Made by a program: the position numbers and the translations under genes. Source: an uncultured Reyranella sp. (lineage in GTDB: Bacteria > Pseudomonadota > Alphaproteobacteria > Reyranellales > Reyranellaceae). Taken from it: a DNA stretch of 62,994 bases. The DNA is taken from contig CALFRN010000328.1 in the NCBI GenBank assembly GCA_937919085.1, positions 1 through 62,994 of the forward strand. The letters are read 5' to 3'. The notes under the pieces were generated by a model. It did no database searches. It saw nothing but the letters and a program-made list of their open reading frames with translations, and had not been told where the DNA came from. This document shows, piece by piece, positions 26,893-35,964 of this stretch (positions are counted from its first letter, which is position 1; every line of letters begins with the position of its first letter).

Positions 26893-28107
26893 ATGAACAC
26901 CACTGACGCGGATCGCATCGCCGACTGGCTTGTACGTCGTGGGCTCGAGGGAACACCCGAAGTCGAGCTGCTGCGCGAATTCTGCGAAAAATGCCGCGAG
27001 GCCGGCCTCCCCCTTTCGCGCGCCCTGACCTTTATCGACACGTTGCATCCCGTCCATGAAGGCAGCATTTTCCGCTGGCGCGACGACGATGCCGAAGAAA
27101 AGGCCACAGTCGATTACGGCCGCAGCGACGAGGGTGAAGCCGCGGAAACTTGGCAGCGCAGCCCGTTCTTCCATCTTCTGCAGACCGGCGGCGAGGAATT
27201 GCGCCGGCGCATCGGCTTCGGCGAGGCCGCAGACTTCAGCATCATCCAGGAAGTGAAGAACGCGGGCCATACCGACTACCTCGCCTTCGTCCACCACGTC
27301 GACAGTAACGGCAGGATCGGTGAGATGGATTGCGTCTATTCGGCCTGGTCCACCCGCCATGCCGAGGGCTTCAGCGAGCCAAATCTCGCCGCGCTGCGCC
27401 GCCTCGTGCCGGCACTGGCGCTCGCAATCAAATGCGGAGCACTGTCCCGCATTGCCGGCACCCTTGTTGAGGTCTATCTCGGCCGCGATACCGGCCGCCG
27501 TGTACTGGAAGGGAGCATCCGTCGCGGCGTCGCCGAACGCATCGAGGCCGTCCTGTGGTTTTCGGACCTGCGCGGCTACACGGCCATCACCGACACCGCG
27601 TCGCCCGACGAGGTGATACCGCTCCTGAACGACTACGCCGAGGCGGTCATAACGGCCATTCACGATGCCGGCGGCGACGTGCTGAAGCTGATCGGCGACG
27701 GCACGCTCGCGATCTTCAAGGCCCGCGATCCTGCCGAAGCCTGTCGGCGCGCCCTTGAGGCCGAGGCCAATCTGCGGGACCGCCTGAACGAACTGAACGA
27801 GCGGCGCCGGGCCGAGGAGCGTCCGGTCACGTCGGTCTATCTCGGCCTGCATGTCGGCGAGGTGTTCTACGGCAACATCGGCAGCACCCACCGGCTCGAC
27901 TTCACGGTCGTGGGCCCGGCGGTCAACGAGACCAGCCGGATCGCCTCGATGTGCCGCTCGGTCGATCGGCCGGTCCTCCTGTCGTCGGCCTTTGCCGGCG
28001 CACTGCCTGCCACCGAGCGCGCTAAGCTGGTGTCGGTCGGCCGCTTTGCCCTGCGCGGGGTCGGTCGCGCCCGTGAGCTGTTCACGGTCGATCCCGCCCT
28101 GCTGTAG
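26893..28107 (+). CDS. Class III adenylate/guanylate cyclase domain protein
   Basis: A 404-residue soluble protein. The N-terminal half (residues 1-205) is a GAF-like or unassigned sensing region; the C-terminal half (from about 215) is a class III cyclase domain: D225 ([12 protein letters not shown]) and D269 (LIGDGT) are metal ligands, K265 is the purine-specifying Lys, D336 (LDFTVVG), N345 and R349 complete the site. K and D at the base positions favour ATP over GTP. No TM segments. It stands alone. Confidence 0.92.
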   Translation: MNTTDADRIADWLVRRGLEGTPEVELLREFCEKCREAGLPLSRALTFIDTLHPVHEGSIFRWRDDDAEEKATVDYGRSDEGEAAETWQRSPFFHLLQTGGEELRRRIGFGEAADFSIIQEVKNAGHTDYLAFVHHVDSNGRIGEMDCVYSAWSTRHAEGFSEPNLAALRRLVPALALAIKCGALSRIAGTLVEVYLGRDTGRRVLEGSIRRGVAERIEAVLWFSDLRGYTAITDTASPDEVIPLLNDYAEAVITAIHDAGGDVLKLIGDGTLAIFKARDPAEACRRALEAEANLRDRLNELNERRRAEERPVTSVYLGLHVGEVFYGNIGSTHRLDFTVVGPAVNETSRIASMCRSVDRPVLLSSAFAGALPATERAKLVSVGRFALRGVGRARELFTVDPALL

Positions 28108-28123
28108 TCACTCCGCCGTTTCT

Positions 28124-28137
28124 GCCGGCGCGCCGGC
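28124..28137 (+). repeat. Perfect 14-base GC palindrome between cyclase and Dps genes
   Basis: GCCGGCGCGCCGGC is a perfect palindrome 16 bases after the cyclase stop and 38 bases before the Dps start. It could be a hairpin (stem 5, loop 4) that ends the cyclase message, or a protein-binding site upstream of dps. Confidence 0.35.
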
Positions 28138-28175
28138 TTGATAAGGTACCGGCACACAATTTCGACGAGGCAATC

Positions 28176-28667
28176 ATGGCAAAGATGGCGCAGACACCGA
28201 CGATCTCCATAGGCATCAAGGAAGCCGACCGGCTCAAGATCGCGCGCGGCCTCAGTCACCTGCTGGCCGACACCTACACGCTCTATCTGACGACCCACAA
28301 TTTCCACTGGAACGTCACCGGCCCGATGTTCACATCGCTGCACGCGATGTTCATGACGCAGTACACCGAACTTTGGAACGCGGTGGACCCGATCGCCGAG
28401 CGCATCCGCTCTCTGGGCCATGCCGCACCGGGCTCCTATGCCCAGTTCGGCAAGCTGAGCTCCCTCAATGATGTGCCGGTCACCCCGCCCAAGGCGATGG
28501 ACATGGTCCGCATCCTGGTTACCGGGCATGAGGCAGTGGCCCGCACCGCACGCGGCGTCTTCCCTGTCGCCGACAAGGCCAGCGACGAGCCGACGGCCGA
28601 CCTGCTGACGCAGCGGCTCACGGTTCACGAGCAGACTGCCTGGATGCTGCGGTCGCTGCTCGAATAG
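28176..28667 (+). CDS. dps: Dps family DNA-binding ferritin
   Basis: A 163-residue Dps-like mini-ferritin. The ferroxidase residues are present: H44 (NFHWNVTGP), H56 (SLHAMF), D71 and E75 (DPIAERIR). The N-terminus [14 protein letters not shown] has Lys for possible DNA contact. Dps 12-mers take up iron with hydrogen peroxide and protect DNA in stationary phase. ATG has a GAGG site seven bases upstream; it is a single gene. Confidence 0.92.
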   Translation: MAKMAQTPTISIGIKEADRLKIARGLSHLLADTYTLYLTTHNFHWNVTGPMFTSLHAMFMTQYTELWNAVDPIAERIRSLGHAAPGSYAQFGKLSSLNDVPVTPPKAMDMVRILVTGHEAVARTARGVFPVADKASDEPTADLLTQRLTVHEQTAWMLRSLLE

Positions 28668-28802
28668 CCGCGCGCTCCCGGTCTGGAGAACCGGCAACCT
28701 TGCCGTTGCCCCGACGCGCCTGCGCGGTACGGAGGCAGAGCCCGTGCCAACTCGGCCGAAGACGACACCCGGCTCGACGCCGAAGCCGAGGGCCGATCCA
28801 GC

Positions 28803-29660
28803 CTACGGGGCGGGTCCCACCCATGACTCCAGCACATCCCATTTGGCCTTGCGTTGCTCCTCGCGCGGCTTCTTGAAGTCATGGCCGAACGGCGCCGTGT
28901 CGAACGAGCCGTAGGCCGGATTGGCAATCATCAGCCATTGGCGGCCCCAGTAGGCCATGTCGGAGTCGAAGGCCTTAAGACGGTCGGCCTCGCTGCCGCG
29001 GTAGCGGTCGTCGAAGTCGCCGAAGTTGTCGCCGACGTTGAGCAAAATCCTGTAGTCCTTGGTCACAACGGCCCGGCGCGTCCCCTTGGCGCTGCCCCAC
29101 TCAGGCTTCTCGCCCTGCATCAGGAACGTGTCGACATTGCCGCCCATTGGAAAGCCGAGCTTGGCCATGTTCTCGCGGGTGTCGTTCTCCGTCACGGCAG
29201 CGCGATTGGTGACGTAGAAGACCTTCACGCCCTTGGAATCGGCGTACTTGGTGAATTCGACGGCGCCGGGAACTGCGGTCGAACCCTGGGCTGCGCAGAA
29301 CTGATTCCAGGTCTTGGTGCTGAAGGTCTGATTGTTCTTCAGCATCCAGACCTGATATCGCGAATTGTCGAGCACTGTCTCGTCGACGTCGAGAATGATG
29401 GCTGGCGGCAGGTTCTGATAGTCGCCCTTCTGTTCGACGGGCGCCGCCGTCCAGTTCCGATCGGCCAGTGCCTCGTCGAGCCGGATGCGCGCCAGCGCAA
29501 AGACCGTGAGTGCGTTGCCCTTGAACTCGACCGAGCGCTGCGCCCACAGCGTGGCCAGCAACATGTCGTTGGGCGCAGGACCTCCCTGCGCCCAGCCCAC
29601 GCCGGATGAAAGTGTCATGCAAGCGGCGGCGCCGAGCGCCAGAGCAGTCCTTGCGATCAT
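28803..29660 (-). CDS. Exported HAD acid phosphatase (class B/e(P4)-like nucleotidase)
   Basis: A 285-residue HAD acid phosphatase with a signal peptide (MIARTALALGAAAC ... VGWAQ). The HAD motifs are D91-V-D93-E-T (ILDVDETVLDNS), VKVFYVTNR and VVTKDYRILLNVGDNFGDF. It matches the lipoprotein e(P4)/class C acid phosphatase family, whose members are 5'-nucleotidases. A Cys at 14 is not in a good lipobox. It is the last gene of the nucleoside salvage operon, overlapping the adenosine deaminase stop (ATGA). It would release nucleosides from nucleotides outside the inner membrane for BMP-type uptake. Confidence 0.9.
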   Translation of the reverse strand: MIARTALALGAAACMTLSSGVGWAQGGPAPNDMLLATLWAQRSVEFKGNALTVFALARIRLDEALADRNWTAAPVEQKGDYQNLPPAIILDVDETVLDNSRYQVWMLKNNQTFSTKTWNQFCAAQGSTAVPGAVEFTKYADSKGVKVFYVTNRAAVTENDTRENMAKLGFPMGGNVDTFLMQGEKPEWGSAKGTRRAVVTKDYRILLNVGDNFGDFDDRYRGSEADRLKAFDSDMAYWGRQWLMIANPAYGSFDTAPFGHDFKKPREEQRKAKWDVLESWVGPAP

Positions 29661-30616
29661 GGCCCAACCTCCCTCAACAATTTCCGCTTGGTCGCGTCAT
29701 CGGCGAAGGACGCCTCGATGGCGGTTCGCGCGATGTGTCTCAATGCTTTCCCGTCGAGCCCCGCCTCATCGTATTCCTTGCCGAGCGTGGTGTGGAAAAA
29801 CGGCGGATCGTCGGAGTTGAGCGTGACGGGAACGCCGGCGGCGATCAAGCGGTGCAACGGATGTGAGGCGCGGTCACGGTACAGTCCCAGCGCGATGTTG
29901 CTGCCCGGGCAGACCTCGAGGACGATCCCGCGGCGCCCCAGTTCGGCCATCAGCGCCGGATCGTCGGCCGAGCGCACCCCATGGCCGATGCGGGTTACTG
30001 GCAGGTCACGGATGGCCGCCCAAACGCTTTCCGGGCCCAGGACCTCGCCAGCGTGGACGGTACAGCCGAAGCCGCTTTCATGCGCCACCCGAAAGGCCGG
30101 CGCGAAGTCGGCCGGAACGAATTTCGCCTCGTCGCCTCCCATGCCAAAACCCACAATGTAGCGGTGCGGTTCGGCCACCATCTTCCGGGCAACCGCAAGT
30201 GCCCGCTCCGGCCCGAGATGGCGGATACACACGACGATAATGCGACCTTCGATGCCGAACTCCGCCCTGGCGCGGTCTATGCCTGCCTCCAACGCCTCCA
30301 GCCAGGCCATGTAGGAGATGCCCAGCGCCAACGGCCGTTCGGGCGAACAGAACACCTCGACATAGACCGCTCCCTCGCGCGCGGCCCCGGCGAGATAGGT
30401 GTAAAGCACGTCACCAAAATCCCGAGCGTGACGCAGCACCGTGCAAACACGGTCATAGGCGGCGAGAAAGCTCAGGAAATCGTTCCAGACATAATGCCCA
30501 TCGGGACCGAACAGGCCATGCGGAAGATCGATGCCGTTGCGGGCCGCGAGTTGGCGCGCGAGAGACGGCGCGATCGAACCCTCGAGATGACAGTGCAGTT
30601 CGGCTTTTGGAATCAC
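29657..30616 (-). CDS. add: Adenosine deaminase
   Basis: A 319-residue adenosine deaminase. H8 and H10 (AELHCHLEGS), the VHAGE zinc-His/catalytic segment, IGHGVRS and NSDDPPFF are all present. I chose the GTG at 30616 because it gives IPKAELHCH near the start, has GAGG six bases upstream and overlaps the stop of the dioxygenase gene (GTGA); a TTG at 30655 would extend it. It converts adenosine/deoxyadenosine to inosine/deoxyinosine, substrate for the phosphorylase of the same operon. Confidence 0.93.
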   Translation of the reverse strand: MIPKAELHCHLEGSIAPSLARQLAARNGIDLPHGLFGPDGHYVWNDFLSFLAAYDRVCTVLRHARDFGDVLYTYLAGAAREGAVYVEVFCSPERPLALGISYMAWLEALEAGIDRARAEFGIEGRIIVVCIRHLGPERALAVARKMVAEPHRYIVGFGMGGDEAKFVPADFAPAFRVAHESGFGCTVHAGEVLGPESVWAAIRDLPVTRIGHGVRSADDPALMAELGRRGIVLEVCPGSNIALGLYRDRASHPLHRLIAAGVPVTLNSDDPPFFHTTLGKEYDEAGLDGKALRHIARTAIEASFADDATKRKLLREVGP

Positions 30617-31425
30617 GTGAACCCTCGCAGTGGCAAGTCCGGCCTTTGCAGCCAATTGTCGGCAGGATAATCGGCCTCGCCATCGATCAGATGCATGGCA
30701 TAGGCGTGCCGCGGACGCGACGAGCGGTTGGGCGCGCTGGCATGCGGCAGAAGGCCGTGAAGGATGACCAGGGTCCCACGCCGCGCTTCGAGCGCCACAG
30801 GTTCGATATCCGGCCAGGGCGCGGTATCGAGCGTGCGCAGGGCCGCCCGGTCGCCGTCGCGCAGAAAGCGCTGGCGCAGCGGCCCGCGATGGCCGCCCGG
30901 CAATGCCATCATGCAGCCGTTGTCGCGGTCGGCGTCATCGAGGGCGATCCAGAATCCGGCCACGGTCGAGGGCCGGGTATGGAGATAGGTGGCATCCTGA
31001 TGCCAGCCGACTTCGGCACCGATCCACGGCTGCTTGAAGAGATACATCGACTGAAGCAGCAACGGCCGAGCGAAGCCGAGGGCATGGGCCAGATCGGCCA
31101 GGCGGGACTGGCGCGAAATCCGATCGAACACCGGATCGAGATCGTGGAGTGCGTGGCCGATCTTGTTCAGCGCCAATCGCGTCGGCTGGTCCGTCGCCGC
31201 TTCCTCGAAAAAGAAGCGGATTGCCGCGCCTGACTCCAGAAAGTAGCGATCACGCGCGTGACCCTGGTCGGAGGGGGAGAAAACACTGCGCGCCGCATCG
31301 ACATCCAAAGCGGTCGCCAGCTTGGCCGCGCGTTCCTGCAGGGCGTCGCATTCGGACAGCGGCAGGAAATCTTCCAGGACCATAAAGCCGTCCCGTTCAT
31401 AGGCCTCCCGATCGAAAAGGCTCAC
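30613..31425 (-). CDS. Phytanoyl-CoA dioxygenase (PhyH) family Fe(II)/2-oxoglutarate enzyme
   Basis: A 270-residue PhyH-like dioxygenase. Iron ligands are H142-x-D144 (WHQDATYLH) and H228 (LLPHASAPNRSS), with R239 as the 2-oxoglutarate-binding Arg. It starts MSLFDREAYERDGFMVLEDF, typical of the family. Oddly it sits in the middle of a nucleoside operon with 4-base overlaps on both sides (ATGA with deoA, GTGA with add). Its substrate is unknown; a nucleoside, base or sugar hydroxylation is a context-based guess. Confidence 0.9.
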   Translation of the reverse strand: MSLFDREAYERDGFMVLEDFLPLSECDALQERAAKLATALDVDAARSVFSPSDQGHARDRYFLESGAAIRFFFEEAATDQPTRLALNKIGHALHDLDPVFDRISRQSRLADLAHALGFARPLLLQSMYLFKQPWIGAEVGWHQDATYLHTRPSTVAGFWIALDDADRDNGCMMALPGGHRGPLRQRFLRDGDRAALRTLDTAPWPDIEPVALEARRGTLVILHGLLPHASAPNRSSRPRHAYAMHLIDGEADYPADNWLQRPDLPLRGFT

Positions 31426-32744
31426 GGGACGACCCGTTCCATGATCGCCGGTTGCCCGACTGGCGGGACATCGCCGATGCGGACGGCGTTGCGTACAAGA
31501 GCGATGGCGGCTTCGGCATCAGCTTCGCTCGCAGCGTGCACGATGCAGAGTGGACTGCCCGCCCGGATCGGCACCCCGACATCGGTCATCTCGCTGAGAC
31601 CGACCGCTGGATCGATGGCGTCGTCGGCGTGCGACCGGCCGCCGCCCAGTGCGACGACGGCCATTCCCACCGCGCGGGCATTCATGCCCACGACGTGGCC
31701 CGAGTGTTGCGCCGTGCACGGCTTGATCACGGGTGCCGGCGACAGGTAAACACCGGGCCTGTCCACAAAATCGACAGGCCCACCCAGCGCCGCCACCATG
31801 CGGGCAAAAACCTCCGCCGCCTGTCCGTTTGCCAGCACCGCTTCGGCGCGGATCTGGCCCGCGGCGGCGGTGGATGCGAGCCCGCCCAGGGCAAGCATCT
31901 CGCCGGCCAACGCCATCGTGATTTCGTGCAAGCGCGGCTCCCGTACGCCCCCGCCCGTCAAGTAAGCCACGGCCTCCGCGACCTCGAGTGCATTGCCGAC
32001 TTCGCGGCCCAGCACGCGGTCCATGTCGGTGATCAGCGCGACCGTCGGCAGGCCGGCCTGGCTGGCCACGGCGACGAGGCTGTGGGCCAGGTCTTGCGCC
32101 ATCGGCTCGGTGTCGCAAAATGCGCCGGAGCCGCATTTTACGTCCATCACCAGCCCGTCGAGACCCTCGGCGATCTTCTTCGACAGGATCGAGCTCACCA
32201 GCAGCGGAATCGATTCGACGCTGCCTGTCACGTCGCGGACGGCGTAGAGCCGCCGGTCGGCCGGCGCCAGATCGTCGGTCTGGCCGATCACGGCACAGCC
32301 GACCTCGCGCACGACCCGGCGGAAGGTCGCGAGGTCAGGCTGCGTCTGGTAACCGGAGATCGACGACAGTTTGTCGAGCGTGCCGCCGGTATGGCCGAGC
32401 CCGCGGCCCGAGATCATGGGCACGAAACCGCCGCATGCCGCCACGATCGGCGCCAGCATCAGGCTGACCTTGTCGCCAACGCCGCCGCTCGAATGCTTGT
32501 CGATCACCGGCCCTGGCAACGCGAGATCGGCCCAATCGAGCATGGTGCCCGACTCCGCGAGCCCGCGCGTGAGGGCCACGCGTTCCGCCGTGGTCATGCC
32601 GCGAAAGAACACCGTCATGGCGAAGGCGGCAACCTGACCTTCGCTCAGGCTGCCGTCGTGGATACCGCGAACGACCGCAGCGATCTCTCCGGAGGAAAGT
32701 TCCTGACCGTCGCGTTTCCGGCGGATGATCTCCTGCGGCAGCAT
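31422..32744 (-). CDS. deoA: Thymidine phosphorylase
   Basis: A 440-residue pyrimidine-nucleoside phosphorylase, the same length as E. coli DeoA. Motifs: LPQEIIRRKRDG start, the VIDKHSSGGVGDKVSLMLAP phosphate site (outline), GRGLGHTGGTLDKL and VMDVKCGSGAF. It splits thymidine/deoxyuridine to base and deoxyribose 1-phosphate. ATG at 32744 lies 5 bases after the purine phosphorylase stop; no strong ribosome site is seen, so coupling is likely. Confidence 0.94.
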   Translation of the reverse strand: MLPQEIIRRKRDGQELSSGEIAAVVRGIHDGSLSEGQVAAFAMTVFFRGMTTAERVALTRGLAESGTMLDWADLALPGPVIDKHSSGGVGDKVSLMLAPIVAACGGFVPMISGRGLGHTGGTLDKLSSISGYQTQPDLATFRRVVREVGCAVIGQTDDLAPADRRLYAVRDVTGSVESIPLLVSSILSKKIAEGLDGLVMDVKCGSGAFCDTEPMAQDLAHSLVAVASQAGLPTVALITDMDRVLGREVGNALEVAEAVAYLTGGGVREPRLHEITMALAGEMLALGGLASTAAAGQIRAEAVLANGQAAEVFARMVAALGGPVDFVDRPGVYLSPAPVIKPCTAQHSGHVVGMNARAVGMAVVALGGGRSHADDAIDPAVGLSEMTDVGVPIRAGSPLCIVHAASEADAEAAIALVRNAVRIGDVPPVGQPAIMERVVP

Positions 32745-32749
32745 CTTGT

Positions 32750-33538
32750 CTAGGCGTACTGCTCGATGAAGAGCCGCAAGAGGCGGCGCATCCGACCTTC
32801 CGACTCGCGGGCCACCGCAAGCGTCTGTTCGTGGCCGAGCTTGTCGCCGCCGAGACCCGCCGCATAGTTGGTGATCAGTGAGAGGGCGGCGACCCTGAGC
32901 CCGGCCCACCGCGCCAGGATCGTCTCGGGCACCGTCGACATGCCCACGGCATCGGCGCCCAGGGTACGGGCGGCGCGAATTTCAGCCGGAGTCTCGAAGC
33001 TCGGGCCGCTGAACCAGACATAGACACCACTGTGGCAGGCGATACCGGCCTGCCGCGCCACCAGCAGAATCTGTTCGACCAGCCGGGGATCGTAGGCATC
33101 GACCATGTCGACGAACCGGCCGTCTCCGGTTTCGCCGAACAGCGGATTGACCCCAGCGAAACTGATGTGATCGGTGACCGCCATGGGAGCGCCCGGCGGC
33201 ATGTCCAATCGCAGGCTGCCGGCGGCGTTGGTCAGAAGCAGCGTTTCGCACCCGAGGCCGGCGAGGGTATCGATAGCGCCCTTCATCTCGTCGGCGCGCC
33301 CTCGTTCGTAATAGTGCGCCCGGCCCTGTAGTACGGCGACCGCCGTCGGACCGACATGACCCAGCACCAGCTTTCCCGCATGACCGCCGACCGTCGTCTG
33401 CGGAAAGCCCGGAAGGTCGCCGTAAGGAATAGTGGCAACAGCACGAACATCGGCGGCGAAACCGCCGAGGCCCGAGCCCAGCACCACCGCCACTCTAGGC
33501 TGGAACCCTGGAGCCGCGCGGGCGATTACGTCGCTCAT
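32750..33538 (-). CDS. Purine-nucleoside phosphorylase (trimeric type)
   Basis: A 262-residue trimeric PNP: VVLGSGLGG, the GRAHYYE loop (usually GRxHxYEG), LLLTNAAGSL, VWFSGPSFETPAEIR, VGMSTVPE and ITNYAAG. It cleaves inosine, guanosine and deoxy forms with phosphate. ATG at 33538 overlaps the cytidine deaminase stop (ATGA). The frame is open upstream to 33781 but that part is antisense-like to cdd. Confidence 0.93.
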   Translation of the reverse strand: MSDVIARAAPGFQPRVAVVLGSGLGGFAADVRAVATIPYGDLPGFPQTTVGGHAGKLVLGHVGPTAVAVLQGRAHYYERGRADEMKGAIDTLAGLGCETLLLTNAAGSLRLDMPPGAPMAVTDHISFAGVNPLFGETGDGRFVDMVDAYDPRLVEQILLVARQAGIACHSGVYVWFSGPSFETPAEIRAARTLGADAVGMSTVPETILARWAGLRVAALSLITNYAAGLGGDKLGHEQTLAVARESEGRMRRLLRLFIEQYA

Positions 33539-33930
33539 GGCTTGGCGAGATGTTGCGGTCCAAAGGACAACGGCAGCAGTTCCCCCAGTGTTACGGTGCG
33601 ATGCCGGCCATCGGGGCCGCAGAGATGGATCGGCAGGTCGTCCGACGCGAACTCGCGCAACTTCTGCCGGCATCCGCCGCACGGCGTGATGGGCTGCGCA
33701 CCGGAACCGATCACCACGCATTCGACAATGCGACGATGCCCCGCCCCCACCATGGCGGCGATTGCCGATGCCTCGGCACACAGCCCTTCGGGATAGGCAG
33801 CGTTCTCGACGTTGCAGCCGCCATGGATCGACCCGTCGATGGAGCGCAGTGCCGCCCCGACCGGGAAATGCGAATAGGGAGCGTAGGCTCGCGCCTGCAT
33901 CTCTCGCGCCAGACGGATCAGGTCGTCCAT
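33535..33930 (-). CDS. cdd: Cytidine deaminase
   Basis: A 131-residue zinc cytidine deaminase. Zinc and catalytic residues: C51-A-E53 (CAEASAIA), C84 and C87 (PCGGCRQ). N-terminal YAPYSHFPVGAAL and GGCNVENAAYPEGL are typical. It turns cytidine and deoxycytidine into uridine and deoxyuridine. One base separates its ATG from the stop of the upstream permease (TGA-G-ATG). Confidence 0.95.
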   Translation of the reverse strand: MDDLIRLAREMQARAYAPYSHFPVGAALRSIDGSIHGGCNVENAAYPEGLCAEASAIAAMVGAGHRRIVECVVIGSGAQPITPCGGCRQKLREFASDDLPIHLCGPDGRHRTVTLGELLPLSFGPQHLAKP

Positions 33931-33931
33931 C

Positions 33932-34852
33932 TCAATGTTCTTTCACATAAGGCACGCCGGACGCCTTGGGCGCGACGGCGCGGCCGATGAAACCGGCCAG
34001 CAGGAACACGGCGAGAAGATACGGCATCGCCAGGATCAATTGCACCGGAACTTCACCCAGGCCCGGTACTCTCACCCCTTGCAGGCGGATGGCCATGGCG
34101 TCCAGCAGACCGAAAATCAGGCAGGCGCCGAAGGTCGGCAGAGGCCGCCACTTGCCGAAGATGATGGCCGCCAGCGCAATGAAGCCTTGGCCAGCCGTCA
34201 TGTCGCGGCTGAACCCGGCATTCTGGCCGATCGAGAGGTAGGCCCCTGCGAGACCGGCGAACAGACCGCAGATCAGCATGGCGCGGTAGCGCAACCATGC
34301 GACCGAAATGCCGGCGGCATCGACGGCGAAAGGCATCTCGCCCACCGCCCGCAGGCGCAGGCCGAACCGCGTCCGCTCGACGATCCACCAGGTGAGCGGC
34401 ACCGATAGCAATGCAGCATAGACCAGGATGTTGTCGCCTGCGTTCGGCAGGAAGAGCGATGGCAGGCGCTGGCTGCCCGTCAGAGGCGGTGTCTGGCCGC
34501 CGCGCGCGAACCAGGCCGTGCCGAGGACGACCGTGAGACCGGCTGCCAGGATGTTGATGGCAACGCCGCTCACGACCTGGTTGCCACGATAGGTGATGCA
34601 GGCGAGACCGTGTAGCACCGCCAGCGCCACGGCGGCGAGGATGGCCGCACCTACGCCGGCCCAGGCCGAGCCGGTGACTGCTGCGGACGCGGCGGCAAAG
34701 AAAGCCGCCATCAACATCTTGCCCTCCAGACCAATGTCGACGATGCCGCTTTTCTCGGCGAACAGACCGCCCATCGCGCACAACACCAACGGCGTTGCGA
34801 CGCGCGCCATGGATGCCAGCGTCAGAAGGAAGAAGGTCAGAGCCTCGTCCAT
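33932..34852 (-). CDS. ABC transporter permease, BMP/nucleoside type (second permease)
   Basis: A 306-residue inner-membrane permease starting MDEALTFFLLTLASMARV, with about nine to ten hydrophobic helices. Family pieces are CAMGGLFAEKSGIVDIGLEGKM, YRGNQVVSGVAINILAAGLT, RAVGEMPFAVDAAGISVAWLR and QGFIALAAIIFGKWRP. It is the NupQ/BmpC-like partner of the gene just upstream, two bases after its stop. Confidence 0.92.
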   Translation of the reverse strand: MDEALTFFLLTLASMARVATPLVLCAMGGLFAEKSGIVDIGLEGKMLMAAFFAAASAAVTGSAWAGVGAAILAAVALAVLHGLACITYRGNQVVSGVAINILAAGLTVVLGTAWFARGGQTPPLTGSQRLPSLFLPNAGDNILVYAALLSVPLTWWIVERTRFGLRLRAVGEMPFAVDAAGISVAWLRYRAMLICGLFAGLAGAYLSIGQNAGFSRDMTAGQGFIALAAIIFGKWRPLPTFGACLIFGLLDAMAIRLQGVRVPGLGEVPVQLILAMPYLLAVFLLAGFIGRAVAPKASGVPYVKEH

Positions 34853-34854
34853 CC

Positions 34855-35964
34855 TCAGTACCGCGACGCAAACAGGTACTGCAGCCACGGCCGCGGCAAG
34901 TGCACCAGCGCTCCCGAAAACAGGATGATCAGGCCCTGGATGACCACCACCATCTCGCGCGTGATGGATGGAATCTCGAAGGCGAGTTCGGTACCTCCCT
35001 GTTGCAGCGCGCCAAACAACAATGCCGCAAGCATGACACCAAGCGGATGGTTGCGCCCCATCAAGGCAACGGCAATGCCGGCAAAGCCATATCCCGCCGG
35101 AAAATCCAGCACGATCCGGTGATGCACGCCCATCAGTTCGTTGACGCCGACAAAGCCGGCCAGCGCGCCGGAGAAGCACATCGCGACCATCGTCGTCCGC
35201 TTCAAGTTGGTGCCGGCGTAGACCGCAGCCTCTGGACTGTGGCCCATCGTGCGCAGTGCATAGCCCCCCGGCGTATGCCAGAGGAATACCCAGACGGCGA
35301 AGCAGCACAGAAGTGCCAGTACGATCGACAAATTGAGGGCAGACGCCGCGATCGGAATCCCGGCCGCCCGCAGGACATCGTGCATCGAAGGGATCCAGCC
35401 CGAGGCCGCAAAGGCACGGCTCGCCGGCGTCATTGAACCCGGTGCGATCAGCACGTTCACCATCAGGTAGACCATCAGCGCCGAGGCGATGAAATTGAAC
35501 ATGATGGTGGTGATGACGATGTGACTGCCGCGCCAGGCCTGCAGCCAGGCCGGCACGGCGGCCCAGCCAGCGCCGAACAATGCCGCGGCCGCGATGGCGA
35601 GTGGAACGAGGAACCAGCCCGGGACCACATCGCCCAGCGCCAGAACGGCCAAGCCGCAGCCGAGGCCGCCGATGTAGGCCTGGCCCTCGCCCCCGATGTT
35701 GAACAGGCCGGCATGAAAGGCGACCGCGACGGCCAGCCCGGTAAACATGAAATTGGTGGCGTAGTAGAGCGTATAGCCGATCGATTCGGACGACCCGATG
35801 GCTCCCAGGACGAGAAGCCGCAGCGCGTGGAAGGGGTCGATGCCGATGATCGCCACGATCACCCCGACGACGACGAATGCCAGCGCGATATTGACCAGCG
35901 GCAGTACGACGATTTCCGCCCATGCCGGTAGCGGACCGAGCGCGGTACGGCGCCGCACCGTCAT
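34855..35964 (-). CDS. ABC transporter permease, BMP/nucleoside type (first permease)
   Basis: A 369-residue multi-helix permease. Typical pieces: FTGLAVAVAFHAGLFNIGGEGQ, ATNFMF, TTIMFNFIASALMVYLM, GHSPEAAVYAGTNLKRTTMVAMCFSG (outline) and GYGFAGIAVALMGRNHPLGV. It matches the NupP/BmpB-type permease of nucleoside ABC importers. Its ATG overlaps the ATPase stop (ATGA). Confidence 0.92.
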   Translation of the reverse strand: MTVRRRTALGPLPAWAEIVVLPLVNIALAFVVVGVIVAIIGIDPFHALRLLVLGAIGSSESIGYTLYYATNFMFTGLAVAVAFHAGLFNIGGEGQAYIGGLGCGLAVLALGDVVPGWFLVPLAIAAAALFGAGWAAVPAWLQAWRGSHIVITTIMFNFIASALMVYLMVNVLIAPGSMTPASRAFAASGWIPSMHDVLRAAGIPIAASALNLSIVLALLCCFAVWVFLWHTPGGYALRTMGHSPEAAVYAGTNLKRTTMVAMCFSGALAGFVGVNELMGVHHRIVLDFPAGYGFAGIAVALMGRNHPLGVMLAALLFGALQQGGTELAFEIPSITREMVVVIQGLIILFSGALVHLPRPWLQYLFASRY

